Below are positions 36,778-45,885 of a stretch of DNA of 64,000 nucleotides, in pieces. Position 1 is the first letter of the stretch, and each line of letters starts with the position of its first letter. The position numbers and the translations under genes are program-made. The stretch comes from Alloalcanivorax xenomutans (GTDB lineage: Bacteria > Pseudomonadota > Gammaproteobacteria > Pseudomonadales > Alcanivoracaceae): positions 62,001 through 126,000 of the forward strand of contig NZ_OBMO01000001.1 of assembly GCF_900217905.1 (NCBI RefSeq), given 5' to 3'. A model generated the notes under the pieces. It saw only the letters and a list, made by a program, of their open reading frames with translations. It was not told the origin of the DNA and searched no databases.

Positions 36778-38487
36778 TTACTCGACACACTCGAACGACG
36801 ATGCCGACATCGGGTCACCGCCCTCCACATAACGGGGCCACGCCGGGTAGTCGCATAGCGGCCGGGTGCGGCCCGGTGCGCCGATCAGGTCCATGGTGAC
36901 CTGATCTTCGGGTGCCATATCCTGCTCCACCCAATTTTCCAGGGCGGTCAGGGAATCCCAGGTGGCGTGAAAATGCGAGCTGGCGCCGTGGCCGAATCCC
37001 GGGATTTCGTAATAGCGCACAAAGGAATCCACCTTTTCCTGCCCCATCTGCTCCAACAGCCGCTGGTAGTAAATTTCCGTGGCCCGGGAGCTCACCAGCA
37101 CATCCGACAGCCCATGCGCCAGCAACAGCTTGCCGCCCCGGTCGGCGAAGGCCGAGATATCGGTGCCGGAATTAAGCATACCGCTCAGCTCGCTGATCCG
37201 TTCCGCGTACTGCGGCTCCGGGTTGACCGGGTCCAACTCGAAGGAATTGAAATCCGCGTCACCCGCCACCGAATACTTCACCCACTGATCCACCAGCACG
37301 CTCAGGTATGGCGCGTTGCGAGGCATATCCGGCTGCACCGGCTGCGCGGTTCCCAATGCGAGAAAGACCACCGTGGGCTGCACCGGCGTATCGATGGTGG
37401 TGATGCCAAGATCCGCGCCCCAGACGTTGCTGCCGGGATAGCCGGTTTCACCGCTGGCCAGCGGAAAATTGAAGTCGACGCCGTCATTCATGGCGTTCAA
37501 CGCCTCGATCTGAGCGTCGGACAGGCAATGGTCGCCGTCGTCGGCGCCCCCCGGACAACGCAGGTTATTGCCATCCACCAAGGCGGTCGCCGGATCAAAG
37601 GTCTCGTTGCATTGGCGCTGATCACTGATCAGGCCGTCCTCGACCCCATCCATCGCATCGCAGGCTTCCAGGGCCGCATCGAGTAACTTCTGGCGCTCGC
37701 CGGAATCCGGGTAAGCACCGGGTTCCGCCAGAGCGCGGCTGAGGTATTGCCCGGCAAGCAGCGCGGCCACGTTGTTCCAGGCCGGATACCAGGCGATGGC
37801 GCCATCCCAATCGTCGGGCCAACGTTGAATATTGGTCAGTGCCTCGCGGCCGCCAGTAGAGCCGCCAGCGAAATAACGATACGTCGGTTCGTCGGCGTAG
37901 CGCTTCTCGATTACGAAGGTGGCGGCGTCACGGGTTTTCTTCAGCGCCTCGCCGGAAAAGTTGCACACCGCTTCGTCATTCAGACCCCAGCGACCATCCT
38001 GGGAGCCATACTCATTGGCCTGGTGCCCGGAATCGCTGGCGAAGGTGGCGTAGCCCCGGCCCAGCGGCGTCGGCTGATCCGGCGCGCCCTGGGATATATC
38101 ACCGGTGATCGCCGGAATGGAGCCATTGAAACCGCCACCGCCAAACATCAGCACTTTCGAATTCCACTCGGTGGGCAACGCCACCTTGAATTGAATGTCC
38201 GGCGCCTGCGGATCCACCGGCGCAATGCGCCCGGATACCAGACAATGCTCCGGCACCGCCGCCGCGCCACTGCCGCTGGCCTCGACCACTTCCGCCGCCG
38301 TTACCTCACCGCCGGAGGTGGATAATTCCATGGCGTCGGCCGGAATCGCCAGGCCGACCAGCTGATCACAGGACATCGGCCGTTGCGCGTGCGAACTGCT
38401 ACTGTCACCTCCGCAGCTCACAAGAGCGACGGTGGAGATCCCGAATAGCGCCATACCCAGCCTTGTCAGGCCATTTCTTGTTTTCAT
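36778..38487 (-). CDS. Tannase/feruloyl-esterase-family lipoprotein lacking the usual Cys pair
   Basis: 569 residues. Lipobox VSCG at residue 25. The alpha/beta-hydrolase core has the nucleophile elbow GGSTGGREA near residue 207, an Asp in AHGLSDVLV, and His in GFGHGAS near the C-terminus. In characterised tannases the residues next to the Ser and His are cysteines joined by a disulfide (CS...HC); here both read Gly. An ester hydrolase role is probable; the substrate (feruloyl, gallate, other) is unknown. No partner genes adjacent. Confidence 0.8.
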   Translation of the reverse strand: MKTRNGLTRLGMALFGISTVALVSCGGDSSSSHAQRPMSCDQLVGLAIPADAMELSTSGGEVTAAEVVEASGSGAAAVPEHCLVSGRIAPVDPQAPDIQFKVALPTEWNSKVLMFGGGGFNGSIPAITGDISQGAPDQPTPLGRGYATFASDSGHQANEYGSQDGRWGLNDEAVCNFSGEALKKTRDAATFVIEKRYADEPTYRYFAGGSTGGREALTNIQRWPDDWDGAIAWYPAWNNVAALLAGQYLSRALAEPGAYPDSGERQKLLDAALEACDAMDGVEDGLISDQRQCNETFDPATALVDGNNLRCPGGADDGDHCLSDAQIEALNAMNDGVDFNFPLASGETGYPGSNVWGADLGITTIDTPVQPTVVFLALGTAQPVQPDMPRNAPYLSVLVDQWVKYSVAGDADFNSFELDPVNPEPQYAERISELSGMLNSGTDISAFADRGGKLLLAHGLSDVLVSSRATEIYYQRLLEQMGQEKVDSFVRYYEIPGFGHGASSHFHATWDSLTALENWVEQDMAPEDQVTMDLIGAPGRTRPLCDYPAWPRYVEGGDPMSASSFECVE

Positions 38488-38628
38488 GCTGCTCTCCCGG
38501 TTTTATCGTTATTGGATGGGTGCTGCTTTTGTTGCTTATACCGCCCCGGATGGCTTATCCGATGATGCTGCCGGACAGCAAGCCGCGAACAGAGTGTCTG
38601 GGGATCATAGGTCTTTTTCGTCGAGTGT

Positions 38629-39453
38629 TCACTCGGGAGTGGAGGCATCAAGAGGCGGAAGCGCTACCGCGGCCTCCGCAGCTTTCACAATCTCCACCAA
38701 CTTGGCATTAAAGCTGGCAGCATCCTTAGAGTAATGCGCGCGTCGATGACAGTTCGGGCACAGAGCGACCACATTCTCCGGATGGTCCGGCCCGCCATCA
38801 GCCACTCGATGAAGATGGTGACACTCCAAGTATGGACCTTGTGCAGAGGAAAACGGCGCCGCCTGGGTGCAGCCCTCGCAGTGACCATTGGCACGAGCCA
38901 ACGCATAGCGGCGGATGGCTTCAGCCCGATAATAAGCCACTTGCATTCGGGCCTGGGGCTCGGCCGTGCTCACAGCTTTCGGGAGCGCCGCATCTCGAAG
39001 CTGCACCAGCGAATAGCGCTTGAGCCGATTTGTATCATCCGGGTCATAGACCGGGGGCACTTCCCGCACCGAAGAGGGAACAGGCGACGAGTTCACATCA
39101 AGATGAAACACTAGCGCCTTACTCAGCTTGCCATCCCGGCCGGGCCGCTCTTCCTGGTGGTAACCGATGCAGTCCGCCTGCCCGATATAGCGAACATAGC
39201 CGCGGCGCGTGTATTCGAAGAGATGCAGAGTCTTGCCATCCTGCTGGTGGCGGGCAATAGCACGATTACCTCCCGTAAGTGCCATATGCCCGACTTGGCC
39301 TGCCCCAGTTTAGAAGAAAACGCCCTCCTTGAATTCGTCCGTGTAACCATGCCGACTGCCCGTCTCCGAGATGAACAGAAATACATAGGGATTATCTGGA
39401 GCACGATGAATCCAAGCCGTCCGATGCACTTCGGCAAACCACTTAGCCTCCAA
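38629..39453 (-). pseudogene. HNH endonuclease gene broken by an in-frame stop
   Basis: The ORF 38629-39285 encodes 218 residues ending in an HNH/McrA-type domain: CEGC, ECHHLHRVADGG, then ALCPNCHRRAH. Upstream, the same frame continues as LFISETGSRHGYTDEF...GVFF, stop (TAA, 39312-39310), TGAGQVGHM, then the ATG; the stop replaces what is normally a tyrosine or phenylalanine position in relatives (inferred from the pattern). The frame is lost again before 39453. It looks like a decayed restriction-type nuclease. The remaining ORF might still make a C-terminal protein. Confidence 0.65.
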
Positions 39454-39509
39454 TTATAGGCACAGTGACGGGCAGCAAAGGCGTACACGCTTCACCCTTC
39501 GACATATCG

Positions 39510-39798
39510 ATGTTTGATAAGAGCAAGCACGACCGCAGCCACCTCGCTCATCGGCCACCTCGCGGCGTGCCAGCCGTTTCGAGCCCAGGGTCTAGGCAAA
39601 GCGCTGATCGCAGACGCCATCAAGTGACTGGTCACACTAAGAGAATCGCTGAGAGTGTCGCTCATCATTGCCGACCCGTTGGGCGAGGATGTGGTCGCGT
39701 TCTATGAGTGATTCGGCTTCGAGGAGGCAGACGCAGGGTTTCTGTATCTGCCAATGAAGACAGCTGTGGCCGCCATGCCGAAGGCGGCGAGGCGCTAG
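39510..39798 (+). pseudogene. Remnant of a GNAT-type toxin gene (TacT-like)
   Basis: Starts at an ATG with MFDKSKHDRSH, like the N-terminus of toxin-type GNATs. The frame then shifts, and the tail reads IGHLAACQPFRAQGLGKAL, then ADAIK, stop, ...IIADPLGEDVVAFYE, stop, FGFEEADAGFLYLPM to a TAG at 39796. RAQGLGKAL is the acetyl-CoA loop. The N- and C-terminal parts are in different frames, the middle is deleted and two TGA stops are in frame. No antitoxin gene is visible. Confidence 0.6.
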
Positions 39799-39848
39799 TC
39801 GCCCCAAATACCCAGCCAACGAAGGTGGGAATTCGGCTCACAAGGAAA

Positions 39849-39870
39849 GGCCGCCCCACAAGGAGCGGCC
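39849..39870. repeat. Short inverted repeat after the pseudogene block
   Basis: GGCCGC at 39849 and GCGGCC at 39865 face each other with a ten-base spacer. It is close to the convergent paaZ end and could be a weak terminator for one direction. No T-run follows. Confidence 0.3.
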
Positions 39871-39922
39871 ACACCAAAGAAGCCTTGAAGTAACGAATAA
39901 TGACTAACTTACCGCACGGTAG

Positions 39923-41974
39923 TTATGCGTCCCCTTTCTTCTTCGCCACCAGCGTCAGGATGTCGTAGCTGGCAACCAGTTCGTCGTTCTGGTTGGTGAC
40001 CTGCACGTCCCAGACCACCACGCCTTGCGGCGTGCCGTCGGGGCCGGCTTTGCCCTGGTCGATTTTGCGTTTGCAGGTGAGGCGGGCGCGGATGGTGTCG
40101 CCGGCGCCGACGGGGGTGATAAAGCGCAGGGTGTCGAGGCCGTAGTTGGCCAGTACCGGGCCGGGGGCCGGGGAAACGAAGAGGCCGGCGGCGGCGGAGA
40201 GGAGGAAGTAGCCGTGGGCGATGCGTTTGCCGAATTGGGAGTCTTTCGCCGCGATTTCGTCGAAGTGCATGTAGAAGTGGTCGCCGGAGAGGCAGCCGAA
40301 GTTGACGATGTCGGCCTCGGTGACGGTACGGCGGTGGGTGAGCAGGGATTCGCCGATGGCGAGGTCGTCGAAGTGGCGACGGAAGGGGTGCACTTCGGTT
40401 TCGAGCACTTCCGCGCCACGCACGTATTCGCCGGTGACGGCGGCGAGCATGGATGGAGAGCCCTGAATGGCGGTGCGCTGGAGGTAGTGGCGCACGGCGC
40501 GGATACCACCGAGTTCTTCACCGCCGCCGGCGCGGCCGGGGCCGCCGTGTTTGAGCATGGGGAGCGGCGCGCCGTGGCCGGTGGATTCCTTGGCGGATTC
40601 GGCGTTGAGCACTTGCAGGCGGCCGTGGCGGGCGGCAAGCACGGGGATGGCGCGGGCAGCGTTTTGCGGGTCTTTGGTAGCGAAGGTGGTGACCAGACTG
40701 CCTTTGCCTTTGTCGGCCAGGGCGATGGCTTCGTCCAGGTCGCCATAGCCCATCAAGGTGCTGACCGGGCCGAAGGCTTCGATGTCGTGGGCGCCGCCGT
40801 CGGCGTGGGGGTCTTTGCTGCGCAGCAGGCGCGGACCGAAGAAGGCGCCTTTGTCGGTGCCTTGGCCAATGGGCCGCGGGTCACCGTTGCCGCCAAAAAT
40901 ACATTCGCTGGTGTTGAGCAGGTCGTTAACGGCGGCGGCCACGTCTTCTTTCTGGTCCAGGGAGGCCAGCGCGCCCATGCGCACGCCTTCTTCGTCCGGG
41001 TCACCCATGGTGACTTTTTCCAGGCGCTGAATCAGGCGGTCGGCGAAGGCATCCAGGTGCTGCCGGGGCACCAGGATGCGGCGGATGGCGGTGCATTTCT
41101 GGCCGGCCTTGACGGTCATTTCGCGGACCACTTCCTTGGCCAGCAACTCGAATTCCTCGTCGTCCGGGGTGACGTCCGGGGCGAGGATGGCACCATTGAG
41201 AGAATCTGCTTCCGCATTGAAGGGGATGGAGCGGTTAATGATGTTCGGGTGCGCGCGCAGTTTGCGGGCGGTGCTGGCCGAGCCGGTGAAGGTGACCATG
41301 TCCTGTTCGTCGAGCTGGTCGAGCAGATCCCCGGTGCCACCGATGACCAGTTGCAGAGCGCCGTCCGGCAGCGCGCCGGAGTCCTGTATCAGGCGCACGC
41401 AGGCCTCGGTGAGGTAACTGGTGGCGGTGGCCGGTTTGACGATGCAGGGCATGCCGGCGAGGAAGTTACCGGCGAATTTTTCCAACATGCCCCAGACCGG
41501 GAAGTTGAAGGCGTTGATGTGCACGGCGACGCCACGGCGCGGCACCAGAATGTGGGTGCCGGCAAAGTGGTTGTTCTTGCCGAGGGGCATCACCGGACCT
41601 TCATGGAGGACATTGCCGGAGGGCAGTTCCTTACGGCCCATGCTGGCGTAGGCGAACAGGGTGCCGAAGCCGCCGTCGATGTCAAAGGCGTTGTCGCCTT
41701 TGGTGGCGCCGGTGTGGCGCGAGAGTGCGTAGAGTGCTTTTTTGTGCTCTTGCAGGTAGAGCGCCATGGCCTTGAGGCGGGCGGCCCGTTGCTGGAAGTC
41801 GAGCTTGAGCAGTTCGCGGGTGCCGGTGGTACGGGCATAGTCCACGGCGGCGGCGAAGTCGGGGGCATCGTCATGGGTGTGGGCAACGATTTCGCCATTG
41901 ATGGCGCTGGCCAGGGGTTTGGCGGCCTGGCTGCCGAACCATTGGCCGGCAAGGTAGCTTTGGAGGACGGTCAT
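39923..41974 (-). CDS. paaZ: Bifunctional oxepin-CoA hydrolase / semialdehyde dehydrogenase
   Basis: 683 residues. N-terminal aldehyde dehydrogenase domain (about 1-520; catalytic Cys in GQKCTAIRR and Glu in FNAEADSLN) and C-terminal MaoC-type hydratase (about 540-683; [11 protein letters not shown] and [10 protein letters not shown]). It opens the oxepin ring and oxidises the aldehyde to 3-oxo-5,6-dehydrosuberyl-CoA. CAGGAG precedes the ATG. It lies 112 bp after paaE on the same strand, with a hairpin between them. The strand-complement holds a long open frame, a shadow of strong GC3 bias. Confidence 0.95.
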   Translation of the reverse strand: MTVLQSYLAGQWFGSQAAKPLASAINGEIVAHTHDDAPDFAAAVDYARTTGTRELLKLDFQQRAARLKAMALYLQEHKKALYALSRHTGATKGDNAFDIDGGFGTLFAYASMGRKELPSGNVLHEGPVMPLGKNNHFAGTHILVPRRGVAVHINAFNFPVWGMLEKFAGNFLAGMPCIVKPATATSYLTEACVRLIQDSGALPDGALQLVIGGTGDLLDQLDEQDMVTFTGSASTARKLRAHPNIINRSIPFNAEADSLNGAILAPDVTPDDEEFELLAKEVVREMTVKAGQKCTAIRRILVPRQHLDAFADRLIQRLEKVTMGDPDEEGVRMGALASLDQKEDVAAAVNDLLNTSECIFGGNGDPRPIGQGTDKGAFFGPRLLRSKDPHADGGAHDIEAFGPVSTLMGYGDLDEAIALADKGKGSLVTTFATKDPQNAARAIPVLAARHGRLQVLNAESAKESTGHGAPLPMLKHGGPGRAGGGEELGGIRAVRHYLQRTAIQGSPSMLAAVTGEYVRGAEVLETEVHPFRRHFDDLAIGESLLTHRRTVTEADIVNFGCLSGDHFYMHFDEIAAKDSQFGKRIAHGYFLLSAAAGLFVSPAPGPVLANYGLDTLRFITPVGAGDTIRARLTCKRKIDQGKAGPDGTPQGVVVWDVQVTNQNDELVASYDILTLVAKKKGDA

Positions 41975-42048
41975 GGCGTGGCTCCTGTTTTGTCTGCGTA
42001 TACATGGCGGCTATTCAGCGAACCATGGTGAATGGTCTGTAGCGATCC

Positions 42049-42086
42049 GGAGCCTCCGGGCGATGCCGGCGTCGCCCGGAGGCTCC
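42049..42086. repeat. 15-bp perfect hairpin between paaE and paaZ
   Basis: The arms GGAGCCTCCGGGCGA (42049-42063) and its exact complement (42072-42086) flank an eight-base loop. It begins one base after the paaE stop codon. With no T-run, it is more likely an mRNA-stabilising or attenuation structure than a simple terminator, and could make paaZ expression lower than paaABCDE. Confidence 0.7.
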
Positions 42087-43163
42087 CTATGGCTGATCGA
42101 AGTCGAGGACGACCTTGTCGGTGATCGGGTAGCTCTGGCAGGAGAGCACGTAGCCGGCGGCGACTTCGTAGTCCTCCAGAGCAAAGTTGTTGTCCATTTC
42201 CACTTCGCCTTGCACCACCTTGCAACGGCAGGTGGAGCAGACGCCGGCCTTGCAGGAGAACGGCAAGTCCGCACCCTGCTCGTTGGCGGCATCAAGGATG
42301 TTCTTGGAGTCACGGGGCAGTTCAACGCGCACTTCGCGGCCGTCGGCGATGATGGTGACTTCCGTCCTGGCCTCGTGCGCGGAAACCTCCTCCGGACGCC
42401 GGTGCGGACGTTGCGTCCGCCCTTCCACGCCGAACAGCTCAAAATGCACCCGGCTTTTTTCCAGACCATTGGCGACAAGACGGTCGCGCACGGTTTCGGT
42501 CATGGATTGCGGGCCGCAGAGGAAGGCGGCGTGCAGGTTCGGGGTGTCGAGCCAGCGGGAGAAGATGGCATCGCATTTGTCGGCGTCGAGGCGGCCATTG
42601 TAGAGATCCACATCCTGTTGCTCGCGGCTGAACAGATAGATGATGTTCAGGCGACCAAGGTAGGCGTTCTTCAGGTCGCTGAGCGCTTCCCGGAACAGGG
42701 TGGAGTTACTGGAGCGATTGCCATAAAGCAGCGTGAAGCGGCTTTTCGGTTCGGTTTCCAGGGTGGTTTTTATGATCGACAGAATCGGCGTGATGCCGCT
42801 GCCGGCGGCCACCGCCAGGTATCCGGCTTCCCGCGCCGGGTCCAGATCGATGTAGAAGTGGCCACTGGGCGGCATGACCTCCAGAGTGTCGCCTTCTTTA
42901 AGTTGGCCATTGGCGAAGGCGGAGAAACGGCCACCGGGCACTTTCTTCACCGCCACACGCAGGTCTCTGTCGTTGACACCGGTGCAGATCGAGTAAGAAC
43001 GACGCACTTCCTCACCGTCCATATGGGTACGAACGATCAGGTGCTGGCCCTGGGTGAAACGGAAAGCGTCGCTCAGTTCCGGCGGAATATCGAAAGCGAT
43101 GGACACCGCCTCGCGGGTTTCCGGCCGCACCTCGCGAATTTTTAATGAATGAAATTGGTTCAT
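42087..43163 (-). CDS. paaE: Phenylacetyl-CoA epoxidase reductase subunit
   Basis: 358 residues. FAD-binding reductase domain then NAD-binding domain (GSGITPILSII) and a C-terminal plant-type ferredoxin: SCKAGVCSTCRCKVVQGE and VLSCQSYP supply the four [2Fe-2S] cysteines. It passes NADPH electrons to PaaA. The ATG at 43163 (MNQFHSLKIREV) is the usual start; a 106-residue upstream extension in the same frame overlaps paaD and is rejected. Last of paaABCDE. Confidence 0.95.
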   Translation of the reverse strand: MNQFHSLKIREVRPETREAVSIAFDIPPELSDAFRFTQGQHLIVRTHMDGEEVRRSYSICTGVNDRDLRVAVKKVPGGRFSAFANGQLKEGDTLEVMPPSGHFYIDLDPAREAGYLAVAAGSGITPILSIIKTTLETEPKSRFTLLYGNRSSNSTLFREALSDLKNAYLGRLNIIYLFSREQQDVDLYNGRLDADKCDAIFSRWLDTPNLHAAFLCGPQSMTETVRDRLVANGLEKSRVHFELFGVEGRTQRPHRRPEEVSAHEARTEVTIIADGREVRVELPRDSKNILDAANEQGADLPFSCKAGVCSTCRCKVVQGEVEMDNNFALEDYEVAAGYVLSCQSYPITDKVVLDFDQP

Positions 43164-43179
43164 GTCAGGCGCTCTTCTT

Positions 43180-43719
43180 TTAAAGGCACTTGAAGTAGTC
43201 GAACGGTTCCAGGCAATCGCGGCAACGATAAAGCGCCTTGCACGCGGTGGAGCCGAATTCGCTGAGTTGCTCGGTGTCGATGCCGCCGCAATGCGGGCAG
43301 GCCGCCGGCCCCGGGTCCCGCAGCGTATCCCGGCCCTGCCCTCTCGGCGGAGGCGCGATGCCATAGGCCTTGAGCGCCGCACGGCCCTGGTCGGTAATCC
43401 AGTCCGTGGTCCAGGCCGGGGCCAGCACTCGCTCGATTCGCGGGCTGTGAAAACCAAAGTGCTCCAGCGCGTCTCTGACATCGCGCTCGATCACCTCGGT
43501 GGCCGGGCAGCCGGAGTAGGTGGGCGAGACTTGCACGTGCAAGTGGCCTTCTCGCCACGCCACCGCGCGGATCATGCCGAGATCGACGACGCTGACCACC
43601 GGCACTTCCGGGTCCATTACCTGCGCCAGACAGTCCCAGGCGCGCTCGAGATCCGCCTCACCAAGGGGCGTTCCGGTGAACGCGGCCCGCTCACGGAAGA
43701 TCAACTCACCAGATTGCAT
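43180..43719 (-). CDS. paaD: PaaD, SufT/DUF59-like assembly factor of the epoxidase
   Basis: 179 residues. DUF59-like N-terminal domain (MDPEVPVVSVVDLGMIR and YSGCPATEVIE) and C-terminal zinc-type cysteines CPHCG and CRDCL. It is required for phenylacetyl-CoA epoxidase activity, probably in iron or Fe-S delivery. The ATG at 43719 lies inside the paaC end (14-bp overlap); the frame extends further upstream but that part is a shadow of paaC. Confidence 0.93.
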   Translation of the reverse strand: MQSGELIFRERAAFTGTPLGEADLERAWDCLAQVMDPEVPVVSVVDLGMIRAVAWREGHLHVQVSPTYSGCPATEVIERDVRDALEHFGFHSPRIERVLAPAWTTDWITDQGRAALKAYGIAPPPRGQGRDTLRDPGPAACPHCGGIDTEQLSEFGSTACKALYRCRDCLEPFDYFKCL

Positions 43720-44476
43720 CGGGGTACGCCCGTTGCAGGTACTGCATCTCGGCCAGCAAAAAGCCAAGGTGCTCGGTGTGCTTGCCGTTTTTGCCGTCCA
43801 TGTAGAAGTGACGTGCCGGCTCAGGCTGCTCCAGGCCGGCTTCACTGAACACCCGAGCCACCTCGGTGCGCCAGGCATCGCCCACGTTGCCGGCGCCGAT
43901 GCCCGCTTCGGCGAGCCGGTCTTCAAGGGCATCGGTGTCGGTGAGTTCATAGGTGAAGCGCCACAGGTTTTGCACCGCATCGGAGAGACGGCGATAGCTT
44001 TCCTCGGTGCCCTGCCCCAGCCGCAGCATCCATTCGGTGGAACGGCGGCGGTGGTAGGTGGCTTCCTTGAGGGCCTTGGCGGCGACCGCGGCGATGCGTT
44101 CGTCACCGGATTCGGTGAGCCGGGAGAGCACCAAGTGGTGCCAAACGTCGAACAGGAACTGCTTGGCGGTGGTGACGGCGTAGTCGCCACGGGGTTGCTC
44201 CGCGATCAACAGATTGCGGTATTCCCGTTCATTGCGGCGGAACGCCAGATGATCGGCATCGCGGCCGTCGTCGAGCAGTTCGGCGGCGTAGTCATACCAG
44301 TTGCGCGCCTGGCCGAGCAGGTCCAGACCCACATTCATCATCGCCACTTCTTCTTCCAGCGCCGGGGCGTTGCCGCACCATTCGCAGAGCCGCTGCGCCA
44401 ATACCATATCGGTGTCGGCCAGGCGTAACAGGTATTCGGCCAGCGCGTTCCGGGTGTCGGAGAAAGCGTTTGTCAT
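43706..44476 (-). CDS. paaC: Phenylacetyl-CoA epoxidase structural subunit
   Basis: 256 residues. Helical ferritin-like protein without a metal site that scaffolds PaaA. Starts MTNAFSD...LLRLADTDMVLAQRLCEWCG and carries the PaaC-type YRRLSDAVQNLWRFTYEL segment. ATG at 44476 has AGGAGC upstream. Eleven bases downstream of paaB. Confidence 0.94.
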   Translation of the reverse strand: MTNAFSDTRNALAEYLLRLADTDMVLAQRLCEWCGNAPALEEEVAMMNVGLDLLGQARNWYDYAAELLDDGRDADHLAFRRNEREYRNLLIAEQPRGDYAVTTAKQFLFDVWHHLVLSRLTESGDERIAAVAAKALKEATYHRRRSTEWMLRLGQGTEESYRRLSDAVQNLWRFTYELTDTDALEDRLAEAGIGAGNVGDAWRTEVARVFSEAGLEQPEPARHFYMDGKNGKHTEHLGFLLAEMQYLQRAYPDAIW

Positions 44477-44487
44477 GGTCGCGCTCC

Positions 44488-44769
44488 TCACATCTGATCC
44501 ACTTCAGGGGGCAGCTTGTAGAAGCTGGCGTGGCGGTAGACCTTGTCGTCGGCCGGGTCGAAGAAAGGTTCTTTCTCGTCGCCGGCGCTGGCGGTGATCT
44601 GCTCGGCGGGTACCACCCAGAGGCTCACGCCTTCGCTTCGGCGGGTGTACAGCTCACGAGCATTTTCCAAAGCCATTTGGGCGTCAGCGGCGTGCACGCT
44701 GCCCACGTGTTTGTGATTGAGGCCGTGCTTGCTGCGCACGAAAACTTCGTAGAGGGTCCAGTCAGCCAT
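44488..44769 (-). CDS. paaB: Phenylacetyl-CoA epoxidase subunit PaaB
   Basis: 93 residues, full length for PaaB (WTLYEVFVRSKHGLNHKHVG and HAADAQMALENARELYTRR). Bridges the PaaAC dimers of the epoxidase complex. Longer in-frame starts overlap paaA and are rejected. Gap of 25 bp to paaA. Confidence 0.95.
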   Translation of the reverse strand: MADWTLYEVFVRSKHGLNHKHVGSVHAADAQMALENARELYTRRSEGVSLWVVPAEQITASAGDEKEPFFDPADDKVYRHASFYKLPPEVDQM

Positions 44770-44794
44770 GTTCGTCTCGATGGGTTGATTCAGT

Positions 44795-45790
44795 TCAGGC
44801 GGCGCTTTTCGCTTTCTGTTCTTGCTTCCGGGCATAAGCCACGGCGGCGTCACGCACCCACCGGCCTTCGTCGATGGCGCTTTTACGTTGTTGGATGCGC
44901 TCGATACCGCAAGGGCTGTGGCCCTTGAGCACGTCGAAGAACTCCTGCCAGTCGATCTCACCGAAGTCGTAATGACCGGTTTCCTCGTTCCATTTCAGAT
45001 CCGGGTCCGGCGCGGTGCAGCCGAGGAATTCAAGTTGCGGTACGGTCTGGTCAAGGAAACGCTGGCGCAGTTCGTCGTTGCCGTGGCGTTTGATTTTCCA
45101 GGCCATGGATTGGGCGGAGTTCGGCGAATTGGCGTCGGAGGGACCGAACATCATCAGCGATGGCCACCAGAAACGGTTGATGGCGTCCTGCACCATGGCT
45201 TTCTGCTCGTCGGTGCCCTCGCGCATCATGGTCAGCAGGATTTCGTAACCCTGGCGCTGGTGGAAACTCTCTTCCTTGCACACGCGGATCATGGCGCGGG
45301 CATAGGGTCCGTAGGAGCAACGCTGCAGCGGCACCTGGTTGACGATGGCAGCACCGTCCACCAACCAGCCGATGGCGCCCATGTCGGCCCAGGTCAATGT
45401 CGGGTAGGTGAAGATGGAGGAGAATTTCACCTCGCCGCGATGCAGCTTTTCGATTTCCTCGTCGCGGTCGGCGCCGAGGGTCTCCATGGCGCTGTACAGA
45501 TACAGGCCGTGACCGGCTTCGTCCTGGATCTTCGCCATCAGCTGCAACTTACGCTTCAAGGTCGGCGCCCGGGTCAGCCAGTTGCCTTCCGGCAGCATGC
45601 CGACGATCTCGGAATGGGCGTGCTGCGAGATCTGCCGGATCAGCGTCTTGCGGTAGCCTTCGGGCATCCAGTTCTTCGGCTCGATGCGCACTTCCGCATC
45701 CACCTTCTCCTGGAAGTGCCTCTCTTCCGGACTCATCTCCTCCAGGTTTTTCAGGCGCTTGGCGCCGGTATCCACCTGCTGTGCGTACAT
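44795..45790 (-). CDS. paaA: Phenylacetyl-CoA epoxidase catalytic subunit
   Basis: 331 residues. Di-iron ferritin-like subunit; iron ligands are seen in [16 protein letters not shown] and [14 protein letters not shown]. With PaaC it oxidises phenylacetyl-CoA to the 1,2-epoxide. The ATG at 45790 (MYAQQVDTG) has GAGAA upstream; extended starts lack family likeness. First gene of paaABCDE, downstream of a TATAAT promoter overlapped by a PaaX-like operator. Confidence 0.96.
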   Translation of the reverse strand: MYAQQVDTGAKRLKNLEEMSPEERHFQEKVDAEVRIEPKNWMPEGYRKTLIRQISQHAHSEIVGMLPEGNWLTRAPTLKRKLQLMAKIQDEAGHGLYLYSAMETLGADRDEEIEKLHRGEVKFSSIFTYPTLTWADMGAIGWLVDGAAIVNQVPLQRCSYGPYARAMIRVCKEESFHQRQGYEILLTMMREGTDEQKAMVQDAINRFWWPSLMMFGPSDANSPNSAQSMAWKIKRHGNDELRQRFLDQTVPQLEFLGCTAPDPDLKWNEETGHYDFGEIDWQEFFDVLKGHSPCGIERIQQRKSAIDEGRWVRDAAVAYARKQEQKAKSAA

Positions 45791-45839
45791 GAGGTTCTCC
45801 CTGCTCCGTCGTGGCGGTGGTGCCACCCATAGGGGCAGT

Positions 45840-45866
45840 ATTATATGACACATAAATTTATGTCAA
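45840..45866 (-). promoter_or_regulatory. Promoter of paaABCDE
   Basis: On the minus strand a consensus -35 TTGACA (45866-45861) and -10 TATAAT (45845-45840), with 15 bp between; the overlapping TAATAC gives a 17-bp spacer. About 50 bases before the paaA ATG. The operator at 45845-45885 covers the -35 region and extends upstream. Confidence 0.7.
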
Positions 45867-45885
45867 TAACAAGTTTATGTGTCAT
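45845..45885. promoter_or_regulatory. Putative PaaX operator 3 (paaA promoter)
   Basis: The strongest of the three sites: perfect half-sites ATGACACA at 45845 and TGTGTCAT at 45878, extended to 12 matching bases on each side (ATGACACATAAA and TTTATGTGTCAT). Spacing between half-sites is 33 bp, as in the other two. Assignment to PaaX is inferred. Confidence 0.7.

Noticed and set aside
40025-42031. A 668-residue open frame on the plus strand opposite paaZ
   Set aside because: paaZ has complete family motifs on the minus strand; the opposite frame is glycine/valine-rich low-complexity text produced by strong GC3 bias.
42087-43481. A 464-residue extension of paaE
   Set aside because: The first ~106 residues are paaD shadow; PaaE starts at MNQFHS (43163).
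43180-44190. A 336-residue extension of paaD
   Set aside because: The N-terminal half is the shadow of paaC; PaaD family likeness starts at 43719.
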